Below are positions 34,817 through 44,733 of a stretch of DNA of 64,000 nt, piece after piece. Each line of letters starts with the position of its first letter. The first letter of the stretch is position 1. The position numbers were made by a program, and so were the translations under genes. The notes beneath the pieces are model-generated. The model had not been told where the DNA came from, ran no database searches, and saw only the letters and a list, made by a program, of their open reading frames with translations. The stretch comes from Bacteroidaceae bacterium (GTDB lineage: Bacteria; Bacteroidota; Bacteroidia; Bacteroidales; Bacteroidaceae), in the NCBI GenBank assembly GCA_017546785.1, contig JAFYRW010000029.1:19740-83739 (forward strand), read 5' to 3'.

Positions 34817-37315
34817 TCATTTATTTGCTCGTTGTAACATATGCACAGCTTGCATAATCTTATTCTTCAAAAGTACAGGATAACCGGGATTATCCGACAA
34901 GAAGCGTTCAAGTTCGTAATTTGCGGCAGGGCTGCGATGGCTGCCCAGCAACGCCCCTACCCAATTACGCGGGAAGAAAATATCTCCTGTACGCTGAACC
35001 TCCTGCAGTTCATCGAGTGCGGGACGTATATATTTCACCGTACGCTCGCCACGCAACGGATGGTTAAGATATGACAACGTTGTTGCGGTCCACGGCTCTA
35101 TACGACGATTCTCAGGCTCCATAAGCGACTCGAAAAGTCCGTCGAGCAGCAATGTATCAGGGATAACTGCGCGCGATATAAAATCGAATTGTCGCAGACG
35201 GTCGCCGTTGGCTATTCTGCTGCGCTGTGCCGATATTATATCATCGCAGCGCTCGGGCATTCTTATTGCAAGCTCATAGGCCAAAGTCATATAGTCCGAC
35301 TCGCCGAGCAGCGGATGGTTCTTCTCTTTCCACACAGAATATAGCGCACTGACAATCTGCGGCGAACGGGCCTCACAGGCTAACAGACGCAGGAGCATTG
35401 TTCGGCACGATGCCAAAGGATGCGACTGCGACAATTCATATAGCGACTGCTCTATATTCCTGTCGGTGCTACTGCGCAGAGGCTCGCCAAAATAGGAGCA
35501 TATAGTGGACGCTATCAGAGGATTTTTCTCTTCTTTGAGCCCTTTTAATAATGTATGGGCAAACTCCTCATTGCCAACCCTCTTTAGCTGATAATTCTCG
35601 TAGAGAGTCATTAGATACGACTGTCGGGCAGTCTCGTCGATTGTAGTGTGCCAATTATCGAGCAACCATTGCAGAGATGGAGCTTCTGGCAAGAAAATGG
35701 CGTAACCGCGACCGTCGCTGTTGGGCAACAGCAAGCGTGCATCTTCAGCAACGCTGCACACAAACTCCTTGCCGCTCATAGTAACATTTACATTTGTAGT
35801 ATCTTTTCCTATCACCGTTACCTCGAAGCTCTGCGGCCACAGCAGCCCACGCTGCAGCGGGTCGCTCTGCACAATGCGCATAATGCCGTCGTTCACGCTG
35901 CATTCAATATGCGGTAATCCTTTCTCGTTCACCCACACATTACTGAATTCCAAGAGATTATCGACTGTTTTTGAGTCGAGGATAATAACAAGGTCTTCCC
36001 ACGTTGCATTGCCGTAGGCATATTCTTTAAGATACTGCTGTATGCCGCTACGGAAGGCCTCTTCGCCCATTATCTCGACAAGCTTTTTCATCATCACAGG
36101 AGCCTTGCAATAGATTATATTGCCGTAGATAAGCCCGGCATTGCTCAAATTGTCCAACGGCTGCTTAATTGATGTTGTTCCCGCAGTGCGGTCCTCGGAA
36201 AGTGAGGGTGAGGTTATTGTCTTAAGCCAATTGAGGCTGTGGTTAATATCGGGAAAGAGAGGCTCCACAATTGCCGATGCAAAGTAGTTGGCAAAGACCT
36301 CTTTTGTCCACACATCATCGAACCACTGCATTGTCACATAGTCGCCGAACCACATATGGGCTGTTTCGTGCGCAATGAGTAATGCTCGGCGAAGTTCCTC
36401 ATCGGGTGTAGGATTCTCGTTCAGAAAGATGGTAGCGTCGTTGTAGAGCGTTGCTCCCGTATGCTCCATTCCTCCATATTGGAATCCAGGAAGGATTATA
36501 ATATCGTATTTTGAGAAGGGATAGGGAACGCCTGTATAATTCTCCATCCACTCCAGCGACGAAATTATCTGAGAGAAGATAATATCCATCTGTGCCAGAC
36601 GCTTTTCGTCATTTTCACGATGGTAGGCAGCGATGGTCCTCTCTCCGGCCTTATATTCGCATCGGCTCATATTTCCTGTGACAAATGAGAAAAGATAGGT
36701 GCTCAAAGGCTCTGTAGTCTCAAACTTAATTCTCTTTCTGTCGCCGGCAACGGTGAGACTGCTCACCGCGCTGTTCGACACAGCCTCCCACTGAGCAGGA
36801 ATCTCGAGAGAGAGAGTAAAATTGGCCTTAAGATTGGGCTGCTCAAAGCAAGGAAAAAGAGTGCGCGCCCTGTCGGGGACAAGCAATGTATAAAGAAAAT
36901 CGTCGTTGCGGTTAAGCGATTGGTCGCCAGCTACAAAAGCGATATTTACTATATTATCCCCTACTCTGCTCGCCGAAGCAGGAATTATTATGTGTTCGTT
37001 GCGAATATCGCAGGCAATGGCTGTACCATTAACCGTAATACCTTTTATATTATCAGGGTCGTTACGAAAATCTACAATGACAGGCTGTGCGCTATCAAGC
37101 GAGAAACGCAATGTAGCCTCGCCCACGACAGCAGAATCCCTCTCCTGCGGAATTGAGAAAAAGAGCTCGTATGCAAGTTCTTTTATCTCTTTTTTGCGCA
37201 ATGTGGCCAATTGCTCCGACACTCCTTCGCTATACAGCTCCTTTTTGTCGTAAGAGCTGCAGGCAACCAAAAATGCAAGAGTAGTTACAAGAAAAAGTCT
37301 AAAAACTCTCATCAT
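34817..37315 (-). CDS. M1 family aminopeptidase, lipoprotein
   Basis: An 832-residue zinc aminopeptidase. The zinc site is H316-E-T-A-H320 with the third ligand in WTKEVFANYFA, and the substrate-anchoring motif is GGMEHTGA (usually GAMEN). The N-terminus is a lipoprotein signal, LVTTLAFLVACSS, with C19 as lipid site, so the enzyme is held on a membrane outside the cytoplasm. It removes N-terminal residues from peptides. The gene lies 17 bases after the M20 dipeptidase and 26 before glnA. Confidence 0.92.
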   Translation of the reverse strand: MMRVFRLFLVTTLAFLVACSSYDKKELYSEGVSEQLATLRKKEIKELAYELFFSIPQERDSAVVGEATLRFSLDSAQPVIVDFRNDPDNIKGITVNGTAIACDIRNEHIIIPASASRVGDNIVNIAFVAGDQSLNRNDDFLYTLLVPDRARTLFPCFEQPNLKANFTLSLEIPAQWEAVSNSAVSSLTVAGDRKRIKFETTEPLSTYLFSFVTGNMSRCEYKAGERTIAAYHRENDEKRLAQMDIIFSQIISSLEWMENYTGVPYPFSKYDIIILPGFQYGGMEHTGATLYNDATIFLNENPTPDEELRRALLIAHETAHMWFGDYVTMQWFDDVWTKEVFANYFASAIVEPLFPDINHSLNWLKTITSPSLSEDRTAGTTSIKQPLDNLSNAGLIYGNIIYCKAPVMMKKLVEIMGEEAFRSGIQQYLKEYAYGNATWEDLVIILDSKTVDNLLEFSNVWVNEKGLPHIECSVNDGIMRIVQSDPLQRGLLWPQSFEVTVIGKDTTNVNVTMSGKEFVCSVAEDARLLLPNSDGRGYAIFLPEAPSLQWLLDNWHTTIDETARQSYLMTLYENYQLKRVGNEEFAHTLLKGLKEEKNPLIASTICSYFGEPLRSSTDRNIEQSLYELSQSHPLASCRTMLLRLLACEARSPQIVSALYSVWKEKNHPLLGESDYMTLAYELAIRMPERCDDIISAQRSRIANGDRLRQFDFISRAVIPDTLLLDGLFESLMEPENRRIEPWTATTLSYLNHPLRGERTVKYIRPALDELQEVQRTGDIFFPRNWVGALLGSHRSPAANYELERFLSDNPGYPVLLKNKIMQAVHMLQRANK

Positions 37316-37332
37316 TGTAATATTTTCCCTCT

Positions 37333-38688
37333 TTAATCTAATCTCTTGTGGAACTCAACGACTGCCTCTATTCCCTTGCGGAACATTTCGAGGCTGAAAT
37401 TCTCATTGGGAGAATGTATGGCGTCGCTCTCAAGGCCAAAGCCCATAAGTATAGTCTTTACACCAAGAATCTTCTCAAAGTCGCTGATAATAGGGATACT
37501 GCCTCCGCGTCTCACGGCAAGGGGCTTCTTGCCGAATGCCTTCTCAAAGCCAGCCTCGGCAGCCTTGTAGGCCGGCAGAGTTATAGGACAAAGATAGGCC
37601 GAACCGCCGTGCATAGGAGTAACCTTAACCTTTACACACTCGGGAGCAATAGATGTAAAATAGTCAATGAACTGTTGCGATATTTTGTGATGATCCTGGT
37701 TGGCAACCAATCGGCACGACACCTTTGCGTATGCCTTCGACGGCAACACAGTCTTACTGCCCTCGCCGGTGTATCCGCCCCAAATGCCACAAAGGTCGAA
37801 CGACGGACGGCAGCTATTACGTTCAATGGTAAGATACCCCTTCTCGCCGCGCAACGCAGCAACGTCAATGGATTCCTTATATTTCTCCTCGTCGAAAGGA
37901 ATAGATGCAATCATCGCACGCTCCTCGGGCGACATTTCAACAACATCGTCGTAGAATCCGGGGATTGTAATACGGCCATCCTCGTCGGTCATCTTTGCTA
38001 TCATCTCACAGAGGACATTTATAGGATTAGCCACCGCTCCGCCAAAATGTCCCGAGTGAAGGTCGCGGTTGGGGCCTGTAACCTCAACCTCCCAATAGGC
38101 AAGGCCGCGTAGTCCTGTTGTCAGCGAAGGAAGCTCTGCCGATAGCATACTCGTATCGGAAACAAGGATAATATCACACTTAAGAAGCTCTTTGTTTGCC
38201 TCCAAGAAAGCATTGAGGCTGGGAGATCCAATCTCCTCTTCACCCTCGAAAATGAATTTCACATTGTGTGTAAGCTCGCCTTTCCTTACAAGATACTCAA
38301 AGGCTTTTACCTGTATCATAGCCTGTCCCTTGTCGTCGTCGGCTCCGCGTGCCCATATTTTTCCATCTTTTATTACAGGCTCAAAGGGGTCACTGTGCCA
38401 TAGTTCGAGAGGCTCGGCTGGCATTACGTCGTAGTGTGAATAGACAAGCACTGTGGGAGCATTTGCATCCACCATCTTTTCGGCATATACCAAAGGATTA
38501 CCTGCCGACGGCATTACCTCGGCTCTGTCTACGCCGGCCTCAATAAGAAGCTCTTTCCATCGTTCAGCGCACAATTCAACATCTTTTTTATGCGACTGTT
38601 TGGGACTTACGCTGGGAATACGTATCAACGAGAAGAGCTCGTCGAGAAAGCGTGATTCATTCTCTGCTATATATTTTTTTACCTCCAT
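37333..38688 (-). CDS. M20 family dipeptidase
   Basis: A 451-residue cytoplasmic metallopeptidase of the carnosinase/PepV type. Metal and catalytic motifs are VLVYSHYDVMP, WARGADDDKGQ and FIFEGEEEIGSPS; a dimerisation domain lies between about residues 190 and 350. It should cut dipeptides taken up from the gut. It is the first gene of the peptidase-glnA operon, with a promoter at 38762-38792. Confidence 0.92.
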   Translation of the reverse strand: MEVKKYIAENESRFLDELFSLIRIPSVSPKQSHKKDVELCAERWKELLIEAGVDRAEVMPSAGNPLVYAEKMVDANAPTVLVYSHYDVMPAEPLELWHSDPFEPVIKDGKIWARGADDDKGQAMIQVKAFEYLVRKGELTHNVKFIFEGEEEIGSPSLNAFLEANKELLKCDIILVSDTSMLSAELPSLTTGLRGLAYWEVEVTGPNRDLHSGHFGGAVANPINVLCEMIAKMTDEDGRITIPGFYDDVVEMSPEERAMIASIPFDEEKYKESIDVAALRGEKGYLTIERNSCRPSFDLCGIWGGYTGEGSKTVLPSKAYAKVSCRLVANQDHHKISQQFIDYFTSIAPECVKVKVTPMHGGSAYLCPITLPAYKAAEAGFEKAFGKKPLAVRRGGSIPIISDFEKILGVKTILMGFGLESDAIHSPNENFSLEMFRKGIEAVVEFHKRLD

Positions 38689-38761
38689 AATTATTTGTTT
38701 TTAATATTAACAACCGGACGAATCCATTGGGCTAAAAGCCTGTGATGTTCGCCAATTATTG

Positions 38762-38792
38762 CGAAGATAATAAGAATATATATTGAATGCAA
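38762..38792 (-). promoter_or_regulatory. Promoter of the peptidase-glnA operon
   Basis: Minus strand: TTG (38790-38792), 20 bases, TATCTTCG (38762-38769). One base from TAnnTTTG; spacing is ideal. It lies 74 bases before the dipeptidase ATG. Confidence 0.65.
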
Positions 38793-38910
38793 ATTAAGAA
38801 TCTTAATATTTAACAACTGCGCGGATGCACTTTTCATCATCAGGCGTTTATAACAGAGCAAAAAGAGCGGAAAAGAGAACAAACATATTTCTTATAATCG
38901 ACATTTTTTA

Positions 38911-38918
38911 TACCTTTG
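38911..38918 (+). promoter_or_regulatory. -7 box of the GNAT gene
   Basis: TACCTTTG, exact TAnnTTTG, 18 bases before the ATG at 38937. A possible TTG start at 38916 lies inside this box, which argues for the later ATG. Confidence 0.6.
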
Positions 38919-38936
38919 TTTAAACGATTATATCCT

Positions 38937-39455
38937 ATGACAGCTTTTTCGGAGAAAGATAGACGCATAGAGCGTTGCCGCAATCTTTGGAGCAATATTT
39001 TTGGAGACAGCAATGAATATATTACACAATTCATAAATACTTACTATTGTGACAGCAATATGCTGTCGATAGAAGATGATGACAAACTGCTATCTATGCT
39101 GCATATTATCCATTTCAAGAGCAACAGCTTTAGGATTGGGTATATCTTTGCTGTTGCCACTCACTACGAGGCCCGCTGCCGAGGATATGCATCGCAACTG
39201 ATAAACGATGCAATAGCCATAGCAAAGGAGAGAGGATACGATGCTTTGGCGCTTATTCCTGCAAGCAAAGAACTGTACGGTTATTATACACGATTCGGCT
39301 TTTCGGGACGATACAATGTAACCTTTCTGTTACCCGACAATTTTTCTTTTAACAGCGACAATCCACAGGAGGACCGCGTGGCTCTACTACCGCTATCCGA
39401 GCGATTCACAGCCCCATCAGATGATTCAACCATTGAATTAGTGTGGGAAGATTAG
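38937..39455 (+). CDS. GNAT family N-acetyltransferase
   Basis: A 172-residue protein with the GNAT acetyl-CoA site around IFAVATHYEARCRGYASQLI (the Q/RxxGxG/A equivalent) and the C-terminal strand YGYYTRFGFSGRY. The substrate is unknown. The ATG at 38937 is preferred since the promoter lies right before it. Monocistronic, with a terminator at 39556-39597. Confidence 0.82.
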   Translation: MTAFSEKDRRIERCRNLWSNIFGDSNEYITQFINTYYCDSNMLSIEDDDKLLSMLHIIHFKSNSFRIGYIFAVATHYEARCRGYASQLINDAIAIAKERGYDALALIPASKELYGYYTRFGFSGRYNVTFLLPDNFSFNSDNPQEDRVALLPLSERFTAPSDDSTIELVWED

Positions 39456-39555
39456 TGATAAAAAATAAGAGTGAATACAAAAAGTGCGCAAGCAAGAATA
39501 TAAGAGTTGGATTCACAGAGTGCATCCCTGCGCTGTCGCAGGCGTCCTTGCAACG

Positions 39556-39597
39556 AAAAAGGTATAGGGGAAATATTATTTCCCCTATACCTTTTTT
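39556..39597. terminator. Bidirectional terminator between the GNAT gene and tRNA-Ser
   Basis: AAAAAGGTATAGGGGAAA (39556-39573) is perfectly complementary to TTTCCCCTATACCTTTTT (39579-39596). It is flanked by T-runs on both strands and sits seven bases beyond the tRNA 3' end. Confidence 0.85.
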
Positions 39598-39603
39598 ATG
39601 TTG

Positions 39604-39692
39604 CGGAAAGAGTGGGATTCAAACCCACGGTACGGTAAAAACCGTACGCCGGATTTCGAGTCCGGTCCATTCGATCACTCTGGCATCTTTCC
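39604..39692 (-). tRNA. tRNA-Ser (anticodon CGA)
   Basis: An 89-base class II tRNA. The acceptor stem is GGAAAGA/TCTTTCC with discriminator G. The anticodon stem CCGGA/TCCGG encloses CTCGAAA, giving anticodon CGA for codon UCG. The long variable arm (TACGGTTTTTACCGTA) is the serine type, and the T arm reads GTGGGTTTGAATCCCAC. CCA is not encoded. Confidence 0.95.
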
Positions 39693-39792
39693 TTTAAATG
39701 TGGGGCAAAAGTAGTAATTTATATTCTTACTAAAAATATTTTTCTTTATTTTTTCTTAAAAGAACTGCTCTGCCCGACGCCCGATATATGGT

Positions 39793-42318
39793 TTATCTTA
39801 CATACATTTTGCTTGCACTGCCATTCTCCTTGCGTATATATATCCCTTTGTGCAAATGAGGTATAGTGGCTACGGCACCAGAGTATATCTTTACTCCTCC
39901 GAGGGTGTAAATTTCCACTGTATCATTATGCTCGGCAATGGTTTCTACTGTCGTCGCCTGCCCCAACGACACATATATTACGTCGGAACTTTCTGTTTCG
40001 TTGCCTACAGCATCGGCGGCTTTGACCGAATATCGGTAGGTGCCATTCTCCTCTAATCCTTCGAATGTATAGCTTGTCTCTGTGGTCTCTATTGTTTCGA
40101 CAGGAACAATAAGCTCGTCGCGCAGCAATGATATTTTTATATCATCTACTACTACACGCTTTTTATCCAATGATTTTTCGGTGGAGAATGTTATAGTGAA
40201 TTTTCCTGTAGCGGTTATTGTAACACTCTCTTCGCTCCAATCGGCGGTAGGTTCAACAGTCTGTATAATATCGCCATTGTCAGTCGATAGTGTAAGTTGT
40301 GCTCCTGTGTCGCCAGCATTGTGCAGACGTACCTTGTAGGAGATATTTATCTTTCCCTCTTTATTTATAAGAGGTGTTGTCAATTCTCCTGCTGTATTGG
40401 AAGCGCCTATGCGCAATGTGCCTGTATTCGAAAAGATATTCTTAACGCTCCACCCTGCTTTTGAGAAATAGCTGTCAGGGGAGTTGATAGGTATATTTGC
40501 TGATGTACAGTTATAAAAATCCTCGGTGAGGATATTGGTGTACGAGCTTGTAGACTCGCTTTTGGTAACCTTTTCGAGTGTAAGAATGTAGTTGTAGGCA
40601 TCTTCCGACTCGCTCCAATTGGCAGTAAAGCTGTTGGATGTTACCTCTGTTGCAGCAAGGGCGGTAGGGGTTGTTACATCGCCACGCATAAAGGAGAAAT
40701 GTATCACTCCATTCTCGAGGCGTATGTCTCGGATGGGCTTGCCCATATAGCCGCCAGTAAAGACTTTTGCTGCGGGGGTTGAATAGTCTGTAAGCTCGGT
40801 GTTTCCGGTGGGACCAGGCCATACGTCACCCAAAAGATTATTTTTATAGTGGGTGGTAGAGGTTGCATTCTCGGACTTCAGACGTTCTCCATCGGCGGGG
40901 ATAATGGTGAATCGTTCGTGCGAGACATTGCAGTTTATCTCGTTTCGGCTCCAATAATATTCGTTATAATCGACGTGTATTATAAGCATTCCTGTATTCA
41001 CGATATATTTGTCGAAGCCCTCGGCCTGTCTGTTCTCAAGAATATAATATTCATTGGAATTGGCATCATTCACAATCTTGTAGCCTACTCCACCCGACGT
41101 TAATGCATCGAGGCTGTAGTTGCCTTTTTCGGTAAGCTCGACGAGTTTTCTCCAGCCCATAAAATCGCGTTCATAGGCATTGTAGCCAACGGGGGCGTAT
41201 CCTCGCATTGTGTTGTCGCCGTAGTCCATCACATCCCAATAGTCCATTCCAAAAGCAGCATAGTTACCCGAGGTATCGTAGTGGTCCATAAGACCTAGAC
41301 AGTGTGAGAATTCGTGGCATATTGTACCTATTCCCGAAAGATTGCCGGCGTATTGGCCGCCCTGCTGAATGTAATAGTCGTTAAATGCAAGCTCGCAGCT
41401 GCAGGCGTATTTGTTCACCATCACGTCATCGAGCTTTATGGGCGAAGAAAATTCACTCAGCCACGAGGAGTGCGGCCATATATAATTGGAATTTGAGTTT
41501 GCAACGTGCTCGCCATAGCCTGCGTAAAGGCAATAGACATATTCAATCTCGCCGTCGCCATCATTGTCGAAAATGGAAAAATCGACCTTTGAATCGAGCG
41601 CTCTACAGGCCTCTATTATCATTGCGGCGGGATTAGTGTCGTTGCCGTAAATATTGTTGCGTCCATAATAGGCCTGATTGTTCTTGAGCGTTACAATGTC
41701 GCAGACAACGAATTTTGGCTTGAAAATGCTATCGCTCTGTGCTACGAAATAATCGTGGACGCTGCCGGGCAACGAGGTAATATTCTGACTTTCCAGATAG
41801 GGAGAATGAAAGCCTGTGTAATTCTCACCCGAGAATGTTGGCTCAATCTGCTCTTTTGTAAAAGATAATTTTACATCGGCAAACTCCACCAAGAGTATAG
41901 GGACATATATCTCTCCTTCAGGCTTAATGTCACTATTCAGTGCGCGTGTGGCATTGGCGCGTGTAACGGCACTTTTGGCATACGTCGCCATTCGCGAGCG
42001 CATATTCACAGGATTGCCCGACAATATAAGCGCCTCTTCGTCGCTCGAGCGATTCTCTTTGTTATGAGCAAGGCAATTGGTAGAGACAAGAGCGCCATCG
42101 GCTGTCATTGTCGCATAGTAAAAGTCGCCGTTGGCCTCCTTTACCACGGGTATTCCGTCCAATGTGGTATAATAGTGACAATATTCGTCTCCCGTCAAGC
42201 GCACCATAAGCGTAGTGCCGTCGGACTGCTTTACGCTGATGGCTGTTCTGTCGGCAGGGATTGCGAAAATAGAAAGAGCGATAAAAAGAGCTGATAAAAA
42301 TATAAAAATACGTTTCAT
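39793..42318 (-). CDS. Secreted M6 family metalloprotease with C-terminal sorting-type tail
   Basis: An 841-residue secreted zinc protease. A signal peptide (MKRIFIFLSALFIALSIFA) starts at 42318; the frame continues to 42393, but that adds 25 non-signal residues. An N-terminal propeptide (PADRTAISVKQSDGTTLMV) precedes the M6 catalytic domain with H335-E-F-S-H339 and GLMDHYDTSG. After it come a beta-sandwich and a fibronectin type III-like stretch (VTTPTALAATEVTSNSFTAN). The last 60 residues (VEIYTLGGVKIYSG, HLHKGIYI, KMYVR) match the type IX secretion sorting tails of Bacteroidetes, so it is probably carried to the cell surface. Substrates are unknown; family members include immune inhibitor A. 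Confidence 0.9.
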   Translation of the reverse strand: MKRIFIFLSALFIALSIFAIPADRTAISVKQSDGTTLMVRLTGDEYCHYYTTLDGIPVVKEANGDFYYATMTADGALVSTNCLAHNKENRSSDEEALILSGNPVNMRSRMATYAKSAVTRANATRALNSDIKPEGEIYVPILLVEFADVKLSFTKEQIEPTFSGENYTGFHSPYLESQNITSLPGSVHDYFVAQSDSIFKPKFVVCDIVTLKNNQAYYGRNNIYGNDTNPAAMIIEACRALDSKVDFSIFDNDGDGEIEYVYCLYAGYGEHVANSNSNYIWPHSSWLSEFSSPIKLDDVMVNKYACSCELAFNDYYIQQGGQYAGNLSGIGTICHEFSHCLGLMDHYDTSGNYAAFGMDYWDVMDYGDNTMRGYAPVGYNAYERDFMGWRKLVELTEKGNYSLDALTSGGVGYKIVNDANSNEYYILENRQAEGFDKYIVNTGMLIIHVDYNEYYWSRNEINCNVSHERFTIIPADGERLKSENATSTTHYKNNLLGDVWPGPTGNTELTDYSTPAAKVFTGGYMGKPIRDIRLENGVIHFSFMRGDVTTPTALAATEVTSNSFTANWSESEDAYNYILTLEKVTKSESTSSYTNILTEDFYNCTSANIPINSPDSYFSKAGWSVKNIFSNTGTLRIGASNTAGELTTPLINKEGKINISYKVRLHNAGDTGAQLTLSTDNGDIIQTVEPTADWSEESVTITATGKFTITFSTEKSLDKKRVVVDDIKISLLRDELIVPVETIETTETSYTFEGLEENGTYRYSVKAADAVGNETESSDVIYVSLGQATTVETIAEHNDTVEIYTLGGVKIYSGAVATIPHLHKGIYIRKENGSASKMYVR

Positions 42319-42475
42319 AGTTTTTCTTAAGTTATTCACACGATGGCTCAATTTCCCGTCAGCAGAAAGAGAGGAAAGAGCATCGGCCTGCAAAAATAGT
42401 ATTTTTGTTATTATTTTTATCTGTTGTCTTTCAAATTCTTACATAATATTTAAATGAATAAGTTATTTTTAACAT

Positions 42476-43378
42476 CTAATTACTCTTCTCCTCGGCAGTA
42501 CTTACCCAATATATTCCGATGCAAATGAGTGCCAATGCCGATATTTGAAGGTCGTCGAGCCTGTCCTGTCCGAGTACAAGAGAGGTTATCGTTACGATAA
42601 AGAGTGTAAGGTAGCCATAGATTGACACTACAGTAGGACGCAGGAATTTAAGCCCAACAGGCACAAGCAGATAACTTACCACCGTAGGAAAAAGAAGTAC
42701 ATAAAAGAGTACGCCAAGTTCCTTTGTATTATGCTGCAGCAGAAACATCGGAGCCTCGAATCCCCCAAAAACAGTTGCGACCAACGACGATACTGCACCG
42801 CCCAAGAATGTGTATCTCAGCATCGTCATATTGCTGACGCGCTTGAGAATGACTCCTGTAAGAATCAAATATACAGCATAGCACAGAGAGCACACTACGC
42901 CTAAGATATTTCCCAACAGAGGATTGGTTGCCAATGCCTTGTCGGGCTGCGACAACAGGCATAATATTGCACCTAAAAAAGCTACGAGAATACCGGCAAC
43001 CTTGTTCGACGTAACCTTTTCGCCTAAAAAGAGAACCGACAGAATAAAAACCCATATTGGCTGTATGGCATTCAGAATAGCAAAATTGACAGGGGTCGTG
43101 TAGTTTATTCCCGTTGCATAGAGGAGCATATATCCAAAGACCGATATTGCTCCTATGAAAAAGAGTTTCACCCTGTCGGCTACGCTCGAAAGGTCTGGCT
43201 TTTCGAATATTCCGATAATCCAGAATACCGCTGTTCCAAAAACAAGGCGTAAGGTTACGCAGCTCAACGGGGAAATGTATAGAGGCAATAGGAATTTCAG
43301 AGCATTCATATTTAGGCCGCTGAATATTCGCGACGCAAAGAGCGCATAGTGCCCCTTTAATGTATCATTGTTTTTCAT
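42476..43378 (-). CDS. EamA/DMT family transporter
   Basis: A 300-residue membrane protein with about ten helices in two EamA repeats (near residues 10-140 and 155-290; ILNAIQPIWVFILSVLFLGEKVT ends repeat one). It probably exports or imports a small metabolite; the substrate is unknown. Its start overlaps the end of the MFS transporter gene by 14 bases, so the two are coupled. Confidence 0.88.
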   Translation of the reverse strand: MKNNDTLKGHYALFASRIFSGLNMNALKFLLPLYISPLSCVTLRLVFGTAVFWIIGIFEKPDLSSVADRVKLFFIGAISVFGYMLLYATGINYTTPVNFAILNAIQPIWVFILSVLFLGEKVTSNKVAGILVAFLGAILCLLSQPDKALATNPLLGNILGVVCSLCYAVYLILTGVILKRVSNMTMLRYTFLGGAVSSLVATVFGGFEAPMFLLQHNTKELGVLFYVLLFPTVVSYLLVPVGLKFLRPTVVSIYGYLTLFIVTITSLVLGQDRLDDLQISALALICIGIYWVSTAEEKSN

Positions 43379-44564
43379 TGCTACTACTGTTCACTCGGTA
43401 CAACAACAGAAAGAATAGGACGGCAAAAGCCAATAGGGAATTGAAGCCAAAAGAGAATCTCTGCGAGCTTGTATGCATTATCTTCTGAAAAAAATCTATT
43501 ATAAAAGGATAGAGCAATATTGCCACATAGTTCATTGTCATCACTAGTCCCAGAGCAAAGGCCGTCTTTTGCGGCGGAGCATACTGCGAGCTGCGGTCAT
43601 AAATATAGGGCTGTGCAATGCCGTATCCTGCTCCGGCGACAAAGCAACCAATGGTTATCAGAACAATCTCTTTGCTCACATAAACGAGAAGAAGTCCTAA
43701 GGCTATCATCATAAGCGACGTTCCTGTAACACGCCCCTTGAGGAAACGCATTATAGGGTTAAGAAAAAATCCTGGCAGCATTATTGCCAAATAGAATATA
43801 GAGGTTACCACTCCTACACTGCCACTGCTGTAACTATATTCTCCCATAAGGAACGGTAGGTCTATGCCGACAGCCATCACAAGATAGGTCACAAGAAAAT
43901 AGTATAATATATACCACATCAAAGGGCGATACTGTATTGTGGCAACAGATGGCGATACACTTTTTTTGCTGATATTTGCCGTTGCGACCTTTTCGCCCGC
44001 CCGTGCGACAAAAGGCATAAGCAGCAGCGATAGGAACGGCAGAAGATAGACCACAAAGGGCAAGCGCCATTTAATATCGGCAAGATAACCAACGGCAACG
44101 GTGGCAACAACAAGAGTCACATTGTTTATTGCCGAGCTATAGCCGAATTGCTGTGTACGGTACTCCCCATCGAAAAAGTAGGATATTATATAGGTAGAAA
44201 GAGGAATTATAATTCCTGCGCCAATGCCCAAGAGAGCGCTCACCAGCAGAAGCTCGTTTATACTGTCGCAGAAGAAATATAGCACTCCACACAAAGCAAA
44301 AAGTCCCAATCCCCAATATAGCAGACGCATATATCCCAAATGTTCAGTGAGCCATCCGGCAAGCAGTATAAAAGGTATAATCATAAGCGAGGGCAATGAG
44401 GTGAGCATTTCAATATCAAGGTCGCTCGCGTTGGTAAAAATATGAGAAAGGTCGTCTAGGATAGGAGATATTGCAAGGCCGGGAAGCGACGTAAGAGCCG
44501 ACACGGACCATATTCCGACAAGCGCTGTTAGTGTTATGACACCTTTTCCGGTTTTTATATTCAT
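43365..44564 (-). CDS. MFS transporter
   Basis: A 399-residue major facilitator with about twelve helices; the loop LAGWLTEHLGYMRLLYWG matches the conserved loop between helices 2 and 3. It resembles drug or metabolite exporters of the family, with no specific substrate evident. It is divergent from gadB across 169 bases and overlaps the EamA gene. It is not a GadC-type amino-acid antiporter, which belongs to a different family. Confidence 0.88.
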   Translation of the reverse strand: MNIKTGKGVITLTALVGIWSVSALTSLPGLAISPILDDLSHIFTNASDLDIEMLTSLPSLMIIPFILLAGWLTEHLGYMRLLYWGLGLFALCGVLYFFCDSINELLLVSALLGIGAGIIIPLSTYIISYFFDGEYRTQQFGYSSAINNVTLVVATVAVGYLADIKWRLPFVVYLLPFLSLLLMPFVARAGEKVATANISKKSVSPSVATIQYRPLMWYILYYFLVTYLVMAVGIDLPFLMGEYSYSSGSVGVVTSIFYLAIMLPGFFLNPIMRFLKGRVTGTSLMMIALGLLLVYVSKEIVLITIGCFVAGAGYGIAQPYIYDRSSQYAPPQKTAFALGLVMTMNYVAILLYPFIIDFFQKIMHTSSQRFSFGFNSLLAFAVLFFLLLYRVNSSSNEKQ

Positions 44565-44733
44565 AATATTACAAGATTTTTCATTTTAGAACAAGTCTGG
44601 ATATAAATAGGTTCATCGGCTGCGTTTTTTACTGCCGTTACCATCTTTTCAGCTTTTTAAAATTATGGCAACAAACTCTTTACACAGAGCTGCTGTTTCA
44701 TTTACGACAATAAACTTTTAAAAAGTATCGATT

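Larger units (their letters stand above)
39456..39792. other. Gene-free stretch with terminator and tRNA
   Basis: Only two elements are seen here: the terminator at 39556-39597 and tRNA-Ser. A short hairpin, CCTGCG-CTGT-CGCAGG, lies near 39527-39542. I see no integrase or repeated tRNA end that would mark an attachment site. Confidence 0.6.

Noticed and set aside
37348..38112. 254-residue frame on the plus strand opposite the M20 dipeptidase
   Set aside because: It mirrors a clearly conserved gene, has no recognisable motif, and lies fully antisense; the same holds for the long frames at 16592-17278, 22373-22897, 791-1336, 4712-5239 and 28564-29055.
39604..39692. tRNA-Ser as an integration site for a mobile element
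   Set aside because: No integrase nearby, no repeat of the tRNA 3' end, and flanking genes look like core chromosome.
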